Of a DNA stretch of 64,000 nt, positions 13,707 through 26,595 are shown piece by piece. This DNA comes from Acanthochlamys bracteata (taxonomy: Eukaryota > Streptophyta > Magnoliopsida > Pandanales > Velloziaceae), in assembly GCA_019914995.1 (NCBI GenBank), contig CM034127.1, positions 4,464,001-4,528,000 of the forward strand, in the 5' to 3' direction. The notes under the pieces were generated by a model. The model was not told where the DNA came from. It did not search any database and saw only the letters and a program-made list of their open reading frames with translations. How positions within the stretch are numbered: the stretch's first letter is position 1; each line of letters opens with the position of its first letter. A program made the translations under genes and the position numbers.

Positions 13707-14540
13707 TGAAGGACCTCAAATCTTCTTAATAAGTATCGTATACGGGATCTATGGAGCTGCAGATAGATAGACATATCTCCATGCCATCTACCTTTTTTAA
13801 TCCTACTATGTTTCTAGTACAAAGCGTTGGTGTCGTATAGCTGCAAAAAATTAAAGGTCTAGCTTCTTCTTTGAGACTTCTTTCGGGGGTTGTACCACAA
13901 TATACATGTATCAGTTTCTTTCCGGAAGAAATAATAGTACTTTCCATTCCTGGTTTTTAGTTGTCATTGTTCATGCTTAGAATGATATTAATTAAAGCTT
14001 TCTCAGGAAAGAAAGCAAGGGAAGTTTCAGTTCTGAGTACGGCTAGCTTGTTGAGAACCTTTAGCATGATTTAAAGTTGATTGATGATACTGGATTTATT
14101 GCCTAAATCTATTTGCTGCCTAATGTTTTTGCACAATAGCTGCCGTACTTGCATAAAAGAGACAACTGGAAAATTTTGTTCCTTTGTTATTTTGAGTTTG
14201 CTTGTACGTGTTCCGCACCGTGTCCCTTTCATTGAATCACAAACTTGAACATAAAAAAATTACGCTCTGATCTTTCTCTTGATTGATATTCTCATATTCT
14301 CGAGTAAACATTTCTGGTTACCGTCTCTTCAAAAGATTGGGCAGAGATTTTTCGAGCGTGCATACAGGACTAACCAAGCAGCCGACAGTCAAAAATCTTA
14401 CGTACAATCATGTCGATGAAGTCGATTGTAGTAGGTGCATTTGGATAAAAGGAGAATTACTTGGAACCTTTTTTATATTAAGGGGAATCAATCACAAGTG
14501 TTGCTCAATTAAATGCCCATTGCCCCCGCAGAGTGCAGCG
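13707..14540. other. Spacer between alpha-galactosidase genes 2 and 3
   Basis: It holds the 3'UTR of gene 2 and the promoter of gene 3. An open frame runs in phase with gene 3 exon 1 from 14283, but it lacks a signal peptide at its own start, so I read it as leader sequence. Nothing else recognised. Confidence 0.6.
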
Positions 14541-17500
14541 ATGGCTTCCTTGGGGTTCTATGGTTTCCATTATTGCTGTTTACTGGCGTTCACTGCTGCA
14601 GCGGTCTCAGGAAGAGTTTTGCAGGGTGATGCTGTGGTGGAGGAATTGGCGGCGTTGAAGAGGAGAGCCTTGCTGGAAAATGGCCTCGGCAGCACTCCAC
14701 AGATGGGGTAGGTACTCTTCTTCTACCTCTACAGCAGCTACTCTTGCCGCTGCGCGCTGCTGCTGCTTTGCTGTTTGTTTAGAATTAGTGTTGTGGTTGT
14801 TGAAGCTATGTTCTACTGGAAAGTTGAAACATTCTCAAAGTAAGGCACTGCTTTACCAGAATTACAGAGGGAACGGAGAGCAATTTCCAGGTGGTTTTGG
14901 TTCGGAAAGTTCTTACAGTGTTTTGACAGTAGTTGCTTCGTTTTGAAAAGTTGCTTATCTAATACATCTCCAGAACCAAACCAGAAGAAAATTTTAACAA
15001 AGAAAAACCATTTCCTTAGAAATAAATAGTGATAAAGGAAAGCCAAGCAGATCTAAGGGCGTATCTTCATAAAACTCTCAACTTATTTGCTTACCGTTTG
15101 TGAAGTACTTTCTACACTCTCCAGCTTCTTGACTGAAAAGCTATTTGTTGTTTGTAGATGGAATAGTTGGAATCACTTCCATTGCAACATCAATGAGACT
15201 GTGATCCGAGAAACAGGTGCAGATTCTTTCCTATTGTTAAATAGCTAATTTATTAGGAGAAATGCTAACTATCATGTTGTGCAAGTTGGACTATAGCATA
15301 CCATATCACCTGCTGCATTTAGTCTTGCTATAACAAATGTATCAGGCATTCTGTTGTTGAATGCATTCCATTTTTTAAGTGCCTCCTTGTTTCTGCTGTA
15401 GTTGTTTGAAGGAAAATGAGCGAGTGGTCGTAAGAGGATGCCAACTGATTCCTTTGGCATCATAGACAAGAGAACAATGTCAAAAGAACAAAAGGACAAG
15501 TGCTCAGTAGCTCAATATTATACTGTCAATGATAAAATAATTGAGTCATTGCCAGAAGTTGTCAAGCCAGTAATGAATCCTCCAAATACTACTGATTGTC
15601 ATCTGGTTCTTGTAACTAAAGCTGATAAAATTCTGCTTAGTTTGTTTAGTTGGATTAGTCATTTATTTTAGAAACACCAGATGTACCAGGAAACTATCAC
15701 CTCAACATCTGATCATATATCACCGTGATATTATGATAGTTATTACTGTCTAACTAGATCTACTATTTCTTTGTTGAATTCAGGCTGCAAGTAAAGCAGT
15801 ATGAGAAGAGACGATGTCTATATTCTGTAGTAATTCTTGTATTCTTATGTGTGCAGCTGATGCCTTGGTTTCCAATGGTCTAGCCAAACTTGGTTATAAC
15901 TACGTAAATCTAGGTCTGTCTTTTTTGTTCTGGAAAATCTCCCTTGTTTTTTTGTGTTTGTTCACTTTGTTCGATTCACTTGTATCCTTTTGTTTGATCT
16001 TAAAAACTAAATAGCAGATGATTGCTGGGCTGAACAAAACAGGGATTCTCAGGTAACATTCATATGCAACTATGGCAATATTAACTGGATTCTGATAATG
16101 ATACAATGATTAACCATATATTGCTCATTGAAGTAGCTCAGAATTTAAATATTGGTTGCTCAAAGAAAGAAGATTCCTAAATCAATGCCAGGGAACTTCT
16201 CTTATGTTCAATTTCGATCTTAAATGTTACCCCATTTTTGCAATTAACTACATATTAACGAATGCTGAACGTTTCAGGGAAACTTGGTTGGTAATGCATT
16301 AACATTTCCTTCTGGCATAAAAGCTTTGGCAGACTATGTGCATGGGAAAGGACTAAAACTGGGAATATATGGTGATGCTGGGTACTGCTTTGCTTATTTA
16401 TACTTTGATGATAAAGAAACGTCAAGCCTTTAAAACTCTTATCTATTCAAGGACTGATACAATTAAAAGAATCATACTTTATTTAGTTTACGATATCTAC
16501 TTCCGTTGAGAAACTGAATAATACTCTCTTTATGGTTTAGCTATATAGTCTATCTCCTTTCCTGTTCCATTGACATTTCAATGGCAAGAAAGGATTCTGG
16601 AGAGATGATTCGCCACATGCTTGTAACGCATTTTCTGGCATTTCTACGACATGTGCATCTTTTAATTTATATATCAAACATTGTTCTACAGGACACAGAC
16701 TTGCAGCAAAAGAATGCCTGGTTCACTTGGACATGAAGATCAGGATGCAAAGACATTTGCTTCTTGGGTACGATTAAACTACTAGATGCAAATCATAAGT
16801 CAAATTAAATCTTCATAACGCTAATGGATTCTGCTTTTATATATATTGCTCAACTCTCTTTTCAATGTAGGGAATTGATTATTTGAAATATGACAACTGC
16901 AACAATCTTAATTCTCCCATCCGAGAAAGGTACTTCTATTGCAACTAGGTTTCACTCTCTCTCTCTCTCTGAGGATACCTAGAAAAGTTTCTTATAAACC
17001 CAGAACTGAGTCATTTTGCTTTGGAATTATGATCCCTTCTGCTAATGATGCTTCTCTGAGGCAGGTACATAAACATGAGCAAGGCCTTACTAAAGTCCGG
17101 AAGGCCCATCTTTTTCTCTCTATGCGAATGGTAAGTTTGCATAAAAGTTAAATCTGGTAATTTTTCTGATATTCAAATCGAATTTGTGGTTTAATTGTTT
17201 TTTTTTAAATGCAAGAGCAATGGTTGTATGGAAGACGTCCATACATAAGTTTATCTCTTACTATTTCCTAGCAGTCTAAATCATGCTATGATCCGTTTAC
17301 CCAACACAGGGGTCAGGAAGAGCCAGCAAGATGGGCCAGAGATGTGGGTAATAGTTGGAGAACAACAGGAGATATTGCCGATAACTGGGAAAGGTTGACA
17401 TCTTAGAAATTTTGCTATTTTTCCATGAAGGATTTCTTGGAGCAAGACAAATTATGATTTCACTTCTTTTATAGTATGACATCGTGTGCCGATCAGAATG

Positions 17501-18629
17501 AGCAGTGGGCATCTTATGCTGGCCCTGGTGGATGGAATGGTAAGTTTCACATACCCTTTTTGAGTTGAACAAAAAAGAAAAGGTTCAAACATGATATTCT
17601 TTAGCAACATCCATGTCACAATGAGGCTTCATTCTGCATTCTGACCATTTCAGTTGCTACATTCAGATCCAGACATGCTTGAAGTAGGAAATGGAGGCAT
17701 GTCAACAGAAGAATACCGCTCACACTTCAGCATATGGGCACTAGCTAAGGTAACAAATCCACTCTATTTATCAGGATTAGTTTGTTGAAATGCCCATGAA
17801 GAGCTTGTACCAAAGACTAAACGGAAATATATTCAGGCTCCTCTTCTAATTGGTTGTGATGTTCGTTCAATGAGCAAAGAGACTCTTGAAATACTGAGCA
17901 ATGTCGAGGTTATTGCTGTCAATCAAGGTGGACTTACATCTATATCTGTCGTTACTGTTTGTTTTTTCTTCTGAACTGCTATAAGAATGTTCTATCTGGC
18001 ATCTCATCTTCTTACTAGATATGCAATCAACAACAATAAGTGGGATAAACCACTCTGTAGTTGTTATGTTGCAAAGCACCTTGACTATAATTTTGCAATG
18101 ATATTCAGATTCGCTTGGAAAACAAGGGAAAAAGGTGAAATCAGCCGGCAACTTGGAAGTACGAACTTTAACTCATGACGCACATAGTGATGCTGCTAAT
18201 TTTAACTGATTTGTGGATCATTTCTTGTACAGTTTTCATACATTTGAATGAGAGGAGAGACAAAATTGAATTTCCAATTTTATTTAACATGTTTGATCTC
18301 TGCGTGTAGGTTTGGTCAGGTCCACTTAGCAGCGGAAGAGTTGCTGTAGTCCTATGGAATCGTGGATCTTCTCGGGCTCAGATCACTGTGAACTGGGCAG
18401 ATATTGGCCTCAGCTCCTCTGCCATTGTTAAAGCCAGAGACCTCTGGGCAGTAAGTTCCAAGGCTTAAAACCATTTCGAATACACAATTTTGTTCTTTCC
18501 TTTGTGACATGTTCAACTTTATGAATCTTTCAGCATAAAACTAAATTCTCCGTACAAAGACAACTTACGGCGTCGGTTGATTCTCATGCGTGCAAGATGT
18601 ATGTGCTGACACCAACAAGTCGATCTTAA
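14541..18629 (+). CDS. AGAL: Alpha-galactosidase, GH27, AGAL1/2-like (array gene 3)
   Basis: Third GH27 gene. Exons: 14541-14707, 15158-15216, 15857-15913, 16018-16052, 16278-16381, 16692-16767, 16871-16929, 17065-17130, 17310-17393, 17475-17539, 17667-17749, 17837-17927, 18109-18158, 18310-18450, 18534-18629; total 1233 bp, 410 aa. The ATG at 14541 gives a signal peptide of about 22 residues ([11 protein letters not shown]); the in-frame upstream extension to 14283 does not. [12 protein letters not shown] leads into the catalytic barrel; Asp174 in LKYDNC is the nucleophile and Asp229 in WRTTGDI the acid/base. It is closest to gene 2 (shared [17 protein letters not shown]-like propeptide, [17 protein letters not shown], [11 protein letters not shown]), so the two are probably a tandem duplication. 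One difference: the usual GIYSDAG is GIYGDAG here (exon 5). Human GLA and NAGA have Ala at that site, so Gly may be tolerated. The C-terminus is extended by four residues (TSRS). Confidence 0.93.
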
Positions 18630-20597
18630 GAGTCTGCAAATCTAGATACCCACTCTATGTGCCATACACGCAGACAATATATTGTAACCTATCTTCTAGC
18701 ATTATTACTTTGAACTATTTATTTGCTCTATGGAATACCGTTCCATGCAACTTTTGGTGAAATAAGCAAACTAGAATCGTTCATGTTTGTATACTTGTAT
18801 GTTCATATAAAAGCATAAATTTGAAAGTTGCATATTAGTAATTTTAGCTTACTGTTCACAGGTAGCAAGAAAAGGTTCTGAATTTTTTGGATTGTACATG
18901 AAGGATATATTTATCTACACTCTAAATCTATTTTCTTAACTGATTTTCAGTTTTCAACTCACTTTTAAATTAAAATAAATATAATTTAAATTAAAATTTT
19001 TCTTCAAAATTCATTTTTAAAATTTAAAATTTAAAATTTAAAATTTTACTTTCAAACTCATCCTCAAAATACAGTAAATACAAAATTTTATAATTTACGT
19101 TTAATTTTAAATTTATTTTTATAAATTTATTTTAAAAAATGAGTTTAATAATATAATAAACACACCCAAACAGACCTATAAGGAACGTTTTGGGAGTAAT
19201 TATAAAATAAAATTTTTTTAAATAAAAAATATTTTTTTAAAAAATAAATTATATTTTTTATTTAAAAAATAATAAAAATATTTTATTATGTATAATTTTT
19301 CTATATTTTTTAAATTTTTAAATAAAATTTTTAAATATTTATAAAATATATATTAAAAAATATATAATTAAAAATTAAAAAAAATTCTGAAAAATGCAAT
19401 CCAAAACGGCTCCGCAGCAGCATGTGGGCGCTTAGCGAGTCTTCCAAGATGTCTCTGCAACTTCATGTTTAAAATGAACTCGTTCAAGTTACGGGCTCAA
19501 AAACGAATTAACAAGCTATACGCGCTTGACCTGTTTACGTCTGATTTTCAAAAGAATAAAGTTAATTTGGAACACGAGTAAGCATTATTACGTTTATTTT
19601 TGCAAAATTTTTCCATCTACCTCCGTACATACCTACCTGGTATTTTCTACACCTCTGCAATATAACCCTTCAATTTCATCAGCAGCTACAAAAACCTTCA
19701 AGAAAATTTTTTCTTGCAAAGAACTGAGCCACTTGTCTTTCTGATCCGCAGCATCAAGCTCCCTGCCATGGCTATTTTCAACCAACTGCAACAAACCTAA
19801 TAACTTTAAAATATAAAAAGAATCAACGACAACAAAAGCTTCAATATATTTTAACAAATCTCTACTCTATCTATGTCAACAACTCTCTCCACCTTCTCTA
19901 TCTATGAATCAAACAAAGATGCGAAGCATGTCTTCTGTGATCGATGTTCAACAAATAATCAGGTTTGTATTTATTTTTCTTACAATTCTTCCATATCTCT
20001 TTCAGATAAAGCATGACTTTCAAAAATCATAACTAACCACATAAACATTAACCTAGAATCGGAAAGCCAAGCACAAACTTAAGTTTACATGCAAAAGCAA
20101 ACAGAAAGAAAGCAATTAATGTCGTAACAGCAGCTCATGCATCATCCACAAAACTCAAAGATCAAACAAATGAGACAGCAAGTGTGATGAGAACATCGCC
20201 GTAGTGCATTTGATCCTCTCAGCTATGATCGAAGATTCGAAACTCCATTGTAGCTTGGACTAGATCATTTCACTGCTTCTCCCTCTCGGCTATGATCGAT
20301 GCTTTACTTTCTCTGCTCTCACAACGCTCAAAAACTTCTTTTTGCTAGAAGTTTTTGCACAACAAAGGGCTTTCTTCTTAAATCCGTGAAGAAAATGAAG
20401 AATACACAGTCTCTTCTTAATCGAAGAGAAATAACGGAACTTTGGTTGAAATGAAAAGCCAAAGAGTGAAATTCGGTGTGCTTTTGAGAAAAGGCGAAAA
20501 ACCAAAGCAAAATGGTAAAGCTAGTGCAATTCGATGTTAGAATCCACAACGAAAGTTCATAAACGTTTACAGACTTAAAATTCATCTCCCTCTCTAT
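18630..20597. other. Intergenic between the alpha-galactosidase array and the Ty3/gypsy element
   Basis: An AT-rich block at about 18905-19165 ends in ATAAACACACCCAAAC (possible second MITE family), followed by an inverted-repeat element at 19182-19413. A minus-strand stretch at about 19633-19800 looks coding-like (residues such as HGRELDAADQKDKWLSSLQ) but I cannot assign it. From 20190 to 20310 a CTCAGCTATGATCGA / CTCGGCTATGATCGA segment occurs twice. No complete gene is seen. Confidence 0.5.
19182..19413. repeat. MITE-like inverted-repeat element
   Basis: The left end GGAACGTTTTGGGAGT pairs imperfectly with the right end read inverted (GGAGCCGTTTTGGATTGC). The interior is about 200 bp of nearly pure A/T that can fold back on itself. 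It belongs to the same family as the elements near 44582 and 60477. Confidence 0.55.
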
Positions 20598-21062
20598 TGA
20601 TGCACCTTCTATGAAGTTGGAAGATACAAGCTAACTAAACTAGTTGAAACACTAAATTGTATTCATATCCTCCCCCTCCGCTGAGGTATACACCTCTTGT
20701 TTATAGATGAAGAGTTCCTCTACAAAAGAACTCTTCTTCTAATAAACTTCTACATTACATAAGACTTCGTCTTATAGTTAAATTGCTATAATTAAACTCT
20801 CTCTAAAATTTTAATTTCTATTACCTACCTGCTTGATTAATAATATCCTTAAATGACATTTGAACTTAAATGCCACGAGGTGATCTGGAACACTTTGCTA
20901 TTCCTAGATACTGCACCTGGATGCGCCTAGGTGCAGAAATCCAGTCTTACCAGCTGCCACTAATTGCAACGGAGGCAAGTTTTGCAGCTCATCCTTGATT
21001 GTCTTCTCTCGCATGGCTGCTCTGGTAAGACCTCTTTCATGACTGCCCTGCTATGCACATCA
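20598..21062 (-). repeat. 3' LTR of the Ty3/gypsy fossil
   Basis: It begins TGATGCACC and ends CACATCA on the plus strand, so it has TG...CA ends in either orientation. It has the same length as its partner at 25723-26187. Confidence 0.93.
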
Positions 21063-24000
21063 CTCCATTTCCTTTGAAATTCAGCCTCGTCCTCGAGGCC
21101 AGAAAGGGGCAACTCGTCGGTGGCTATCTATTTGAGGAGATCCCTTGACAGTTTGCTAGTATCCTTTAGCTGCGACACATGAAAGAATAGATGAATCTTT
21201 GAAGTAGAAGGAAGATCGAGTCGGTAAGCTACTGGCCCAACTGTCTCCAGCACCTTATACGGACCGTGGTATCGATACCGAAGCTTATGGTTCCTCCGTT
21301 CGGCTACAGAGCACTGGCGGTAAGGCTGCAACTTGAGCAACACTTGATCGCCTAGCTGATAGTGTTTTTCTCGCCTATGATTGTCGCCCAGCTGCTTCAT
21401 CCGATTTTAAGCTCGAGTTAGATGAAAACGAAGCTCTCTGAGAATTTCATCCCTTCTCCGCAATTGTGCTGACAATGCATCTACTCTTGCTGGACAAGCA
21501 ATGATAGTAGGAGGTGCCCTACCATACACTGTCTCGAAAGGAGTGGTTTTGGTTGCAGAGTGAGTGCTTGTGTTATAGGAATACTCCGTCCCAATACAAC
21601 TATTGAATCCACTTGCGAAGATGATCTCCCGTGAAGCATCGCAAATAAAATTCCAGCCGACGATTAATTACTTAGATCTGTCCATCGGTCTGTGGATAAC
21701 AGGCTGTGCTCATATGAAGTGAGGTGCCTTGAAGGCGATGCAATTTCTTCCAAAAATGGCTAAGGAACACAGGGTCCCTGTCGGATACAATGAAAGTTGG
21801 GCACCCGTGAAGGCGAACCACTTCCTTGAAAAAAATTTCAGCAATATCCACTGCAGTGTATGGGTGTTTAAGAGCAATAAAATGTACATATTTAGATAAT
21901 CGATCTACTACCACAAGGATGACATTCTTCCCTCCTGATGTGGGTAACTCTTCGATGAAATCCATCGATATGTCGGACCAGACATGCTCAGGTATAGGAA
22001 GGGGCTGCAGAAGTCCTGCTGGTCTCAAAGATTCGTATTTGGCTTTCGCACAAATAATGCATGCTGCAATATATTGTTGGATGTCTTTTGTCATACCTGG
22101 CCAGTAGAAACTCTGAGCTATCCTCTTCAGAGTACGAAACTGCCCTCCATGCCCACCTTCAACCGAATTGTGTGCTTCAAATAAAAGCTGCGAACGCAAG
22201 GAGCTGCTGTTTCGTACCCACAGTTTTTCCTTACGCATAAGCAGTCCATCAATTATATTAAGTTCTAGTCGGGCGCCGCTGCGTGTTGCCTGACAGAGCT
22301 ATACCATTAAGGGGTCTGTTTGTGGAACTTGTCGGAAATCATCCCAAAATATGCATTGTAATGTGGTAAATGCTGCTAGGGAAGCCTCCGAACGACGGGA
22401 CAATGCATCCGCCACTACATTCTGAGCTCCCAAGCGATAAACAATTTGATAATCATATCCAAAGAGTTTAACCAACCACTTATGTTGATCGGGGGTGGAC
22501 AATTTTTGTTCCAGAAGATACTTTAAACGTAGATGGTCAGTCTTGATGGTGAACCTTTGTCCTAAAAGATAAGGCCTCCATTTTTGCACTGCAAGGATTA
22601 GAACCATGAGCTCCTTCTCATAGGTAGACTTAGCTAATGTGGTGGATGAAAGTGCTTTGCTAAAAAATGCTATTGGCCGGTTCCGTTGGGTGAGAACAGC
22701 GCCATACCTTGGTTGGAAGCATCCGTCTCCACTGTGAATGGCTCATTGAAATCAGGGGCAGCAAGAATAGGTGCTGTTATCACTGACTTTTTTAATGTTT
22801 GGAATGCTGTTGCTGCTTCTACAGTCCATTGGAAGGATTCCTTCTTGAGCAATGCTGTCAGTGGAGCAGCTATTGTGCCATAGTCCTTAATGAATCTTCG
22901 ATAGTATCCTCGCAGCTGAGTAGGGAGGTAGGTACCGGCCATTCTTCTATGGCTTGTAGCTTCACTAGATCGGCTGAAATACCGTCTTCTGAGATGATAT
23001 GGCCGAGATACTCAAATTGTTTGCATCCAATTCGACATTTTGAAAAATTAGTGTATAGTGACTCTTTCTTTAGGATTGAAAATACAGTGGACAAGTGCTT
23101 CAAATGCTCCTCCCATGTCTTGCTGTAGATGAGTATATCGTCAAAAAAAATCAATACAAATTTTCGAAAGAATGGCCTAAAAATCTCGTTCATCAATGAC
23201 TGTAAAGTTGCAGGTATATTAGTTAAGCCGAACGGCATCACTAAAAATTCATAATGCCCATCATGCGTTCGAAAGGCGGTCTTATGTACATCTTCCTCTC
23301 GCACACGAATTTGGTAGTACCCCGATTTAAGGTCAAGTTTAGAGAAGAAACGAGCACCATATAATTCATCTAGTAATTCGTCAATAATAGGTATTGGAAA
23401 CTTATCTTTGACGGTGATTTCGTTGAGCGCCCTATAATCCACGCAGAAACGTCATGTCCCATCTTTCTTCTTCACAAGTAACACGGGTGATGAGAAGACG
23501 GAACTGTTTGGCTGGATGATTCCTTGAAAAAGCATATTTGTTACAGCCTTTTCTATCTCAGCTTTCTGAATATGTGGGTAACGATAAGGCCGGACATTGG
23601 CAGGCGGCACCGGGCAACAGTGGAATGACATGATCATGAGAGCGTTTAGGGGGTATCCCAAGGACAGGCTTGAAAATCATTGCATAGCAACTCACAAGGT
23701 ATTGTAGTTCAGCAAGCATTGGACTGCTTTCTGTACTGGCAGCTCCTTGGAAAGTTTCAGCTGCTAATAATCTTATCGAGCAGAGAGAGGACTTAGAGCT
23801 AAGACTAGTAAGCCGTGAGACTCCTTCCTCTCGAATCCCTTGTAGGACGAACTCCTCGCCGTTCAAGGTGAACTTCATTTGTGATTTTCGCCAATCACTC
23901 ACTATTTCTCTTAGGCCTTCTAGCCATTGTATTTTCAAAACTAAATCTATTCCTCTAAGCGAGAATGGATAGGCATCCACCAATACCTCCGCCGCTTGGA

Positions 24001-25722
24001 TGGACAGTGGGATATGCCTACAAATGACGTCAACTGAGTGCGGCCTTCCATCAACTAGCTCCACCTTGAGGGACCGTACTGGTGAGGAGCTAAGCCTTAA
24101 ATGCTTTGCCGGTGATCGGAGATGAAATTCTGGGTGCTTCCTGAGTCGATCAGGATGAAAACTTCTTACCTTTTGATTATCCCTTTGACTCGCAGTGTTT
24201 GCGGTCCAGTAAGGCCACGCATGGCACTTAGGAATATTGTAGCATCTTCAGCCCTTACTTCTAGTGTTTCCTCGTTTTCCTCTTCTACATCTTCAGTTGC
24301 ACTCTCTGCAATAGCATAAAGACGAGTTGAACATTTATGTCCAGGAACATACTTCTCATCACAATAAAAGCAAAGTCCTTTCGATCGCCGTGAGTTGATT
24401 TCAGCCACCAACAAATTGGAAGGCTTGGTTCGAGAATTCTGTGCTTGCCCGTTTACGGAAGTGCCAATTACTGATTGCTCAGTTGTTCGAGTAGAGGCTG
24501 CTACAATGGGTGGTTGCCGAGATGATAAGTATCTTGCCGACCGTTGGTTGCTCAAATCAGTAGTGTTTTTATTTTCGAACATCTTGGCCAGCATATATGT
24601 CATTTATAAATCTTTAGGCCTTGCTGTCATGACATCCATTGTTAGACTCTTAGTCAGTCCTCCACAAAACCTACCGATTAAGTCATGCTCAGTAGTGGGT
24701 AGCAACTGGATTCTCAAGTCTTCAAAAGCAGCGAGATATTTTCCTAACGAACCAATTTGCTGCAATTGTTGTAAGGAAAAACTAGGATTTCCAAAAACCG
24801 TAGGTCCGAACCTTACCAACAAGGCTTTCCGAAATTCCTCCCATGAATGTTGAGGTTTGTCACGCTCGAAGCTTTAGTACCATCTATTGGCTTCATCTTG
24901 GAGGTACATTGCAGCGATGCTCACTCGATCCCAAAGAATGGTGCTATAATATTTGAAGTACTTCTCTACAGAATAAAGCCACTCGTTTGGTCCCTTACCA
25001 TCAAAATAAGGAAATTTATGTCGTTCTTTGAAGGGTTGGGCGTAGGTATCCGGCCGGTGTAGAGCTGTCTGACTTACGGTATGTGTCTTGTGGAGCTGGT
25101 CCAGTAAAATAGGTGTTTGTATGCTGGCTTCCATATACTTCAAAAGGGTTTCTGCCTGGCTGGTTAGGCACTCCTTGCTGCCAGCTTGCTTCTGTTTGGG
25201 CAAACTCTTTGGAAATAATGTCTTGTTTGGATGCAGACGGCGCAACTAGCAACGGTTGCTATGTAGGATCCTGTTGGTTGAATTGGTGTTGCTGTTGTTT
25301 TGTTTGAGACCACTGATTAGGCCAGTTGCTTTGTACAAGCGGTGTTTGATTTTGATTTGAAGTGTTATTTGAGCTTCGTAGGGTAGCCTAGCGGTTTGAA
25401 TTTTGTAGCCGTCTGACGTACTTCCCTCTTGGAATTGTCTCTGTTTTGCGAAATTAGTTTCCTCCGTTACCTTCTCAATGATATCAGGTTCCTTGCCGGT
25501 ATGTTTTGACAAGACCGCTAGGGTAAGTTTTTCTATGTTGGATGACATGTGCCGTATTTCCTCCAACATAAAATTTTCCTCGTAGGTTAATGTCTTTTGT
25601 GTGAATAGTGAGCTGGATGATGCTTGTAAGGCATCTCCCATGGTGATGGTATGTTCAAGAGTCTTGGGTGAGTCCGGAATAGAGGAACGTCGTTTTCCCA
25701 TAACCTTGCTCTGGTACCAAAT

Positions 25723-26187
25723 TGATACACCTTTTATGAAGTTGGAAGATACAAGCTAACTAAACTAGTTGAAAAACTAAATTGTATTCATATTCTTCCC
25801 CTCTACTAAGATATAGACCTCTTATTTATAGATGAAGAGTTCATCTACAAAAAAATTCTTTTTCTAATAAACTTCTACATTACATAAGACTTCGTCTTAT
25901 AATTAAATTGCTGTAATTAAACTCTCTCTAAAATTCTAATTTATATCATCTACCCGTTTGACTAATAATACTCTTAAATGACATTTGAACTTAAATGCCA
26001 CAAGGTGATTCAGGACACTTTGCTATTCCTGGGTACTGCACCTGGATACGTTTGGATGCAAAAATTCAGTCTTACCAGCTGCCACTAATTGCTACCAAGA
26101 TAAATTTTACAGCTCATCCTTGATTGTCTTCTCTAACGTGACTGCTCTGGTAAGATCTCTTCCATGACTATCCTGCCATACACATCA
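25723..26187 (-). repeat. 5' LTR of the Ty3/gypsy fossil
   Basis: It begins TGATACACC and ends CACATCA on the plus strand. It is adjacent to the primer-binding site at about 25708-25721 and to the TCTAT duplication at 26188. Confidence 0.93.
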
Positions 26188-26507
26188 TCTATTCTCTTCT
26201 CGCTATCAATGCGTCACAAGCTTTATAAACTAAAAAACTAATAAAAAAGGAAAATCTTTGTTTTCCAGTTTTTCAACAAATCAAATCAATTCAGTGTTAG
26301 AGTAACAATGAAGGCTTATAAATGGAAAGAAAGCAATTCATTTCTCATCAATTCAAAGAGCCAACGGTTATACACCTGATTATAATTAATCAATTAATTA
26401 GTATCCACTTGTTCATGAGTTTTCGATTCCACATGTCAACGCATGCAACTTCCGTTTTCTTACCGTTAGGTAGAACAATCCAAATTAACCATGCAGAAAC
26501 ATTCCCT

Positions 26508-26519
26508 CTCTATATAAAC
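26508..26519 (+). promoter_or_regulatory. Probable TATA box of the small cysteine-rich gene
   Basis: CTCTATATAAAC lies about 80 bp upstream of the ATG at 26596, a normal plant promoter spacing. The gypsy insertion ends only about 320 bp further upstream, so this promoter may contain or adjoin element sequence. Confidence 0.6.
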
Positions 26520-26595
26520 AACACCTGCAACCAAACCTTTCACCAAAACAAAGCCCAGAGAAAGGTAGCAAGAAAACGCAATCAATTAAACAACA

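Larger units (their letters stand above)
20598..26187 (-). mobile_element. Ty3/gypsy LTR retrotransposon, broken fossil
   Basis: A full-length but decayed Ty3/gypsy (Metaviridae) copy on the minus strand. LTRs of 465 bp (20598-21062 and 25723-26187) are flanked by a perfect 5-bp target duplication TCTAT (20593-20597, 26188-26192). A primer-binding site like TTGGTACCAGAGC (tRNA-Met type) lies just inside the right LTR and a purine-rich tract (AAAGGAAATGGAG) just inside the left one. Parts in order: gag (about 24870-25700), zinc knuckle CFYCDEKYVPGHKC (about 24330-24372), protease region (about 23560-24060), reverse transcriptase with FFDDILIYS (about 22870-23660), RNase H (about 22300-22940), integrase with PQTDGQ (about 21670-22240) and a C-terminal HVSQLK segment (about 21130-21400). 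The domain order and integrase style suggest a chromovirus-like clade, not certain. It is broken in several places. By my count the LTRs differ at about 57 of 465 positions (about 12%), mostly transitions, which implies an insertion several million years old. Confidence 0.93.

Noticed and set aside
14283-14540. In-frame upstream extension of alpha-galactosidase gene 3
   Set aside because: It lacks a signal peptide at its own start, whereas the ATG at 14541 begins a normal one. Treated as leader.
15438-15671. Open frame of 77 codons inside intron 2 of alpha-galactosidase gene 3
   Set aside because: It lies between well-supported exons, has no splice link in frame and no family resemblance.
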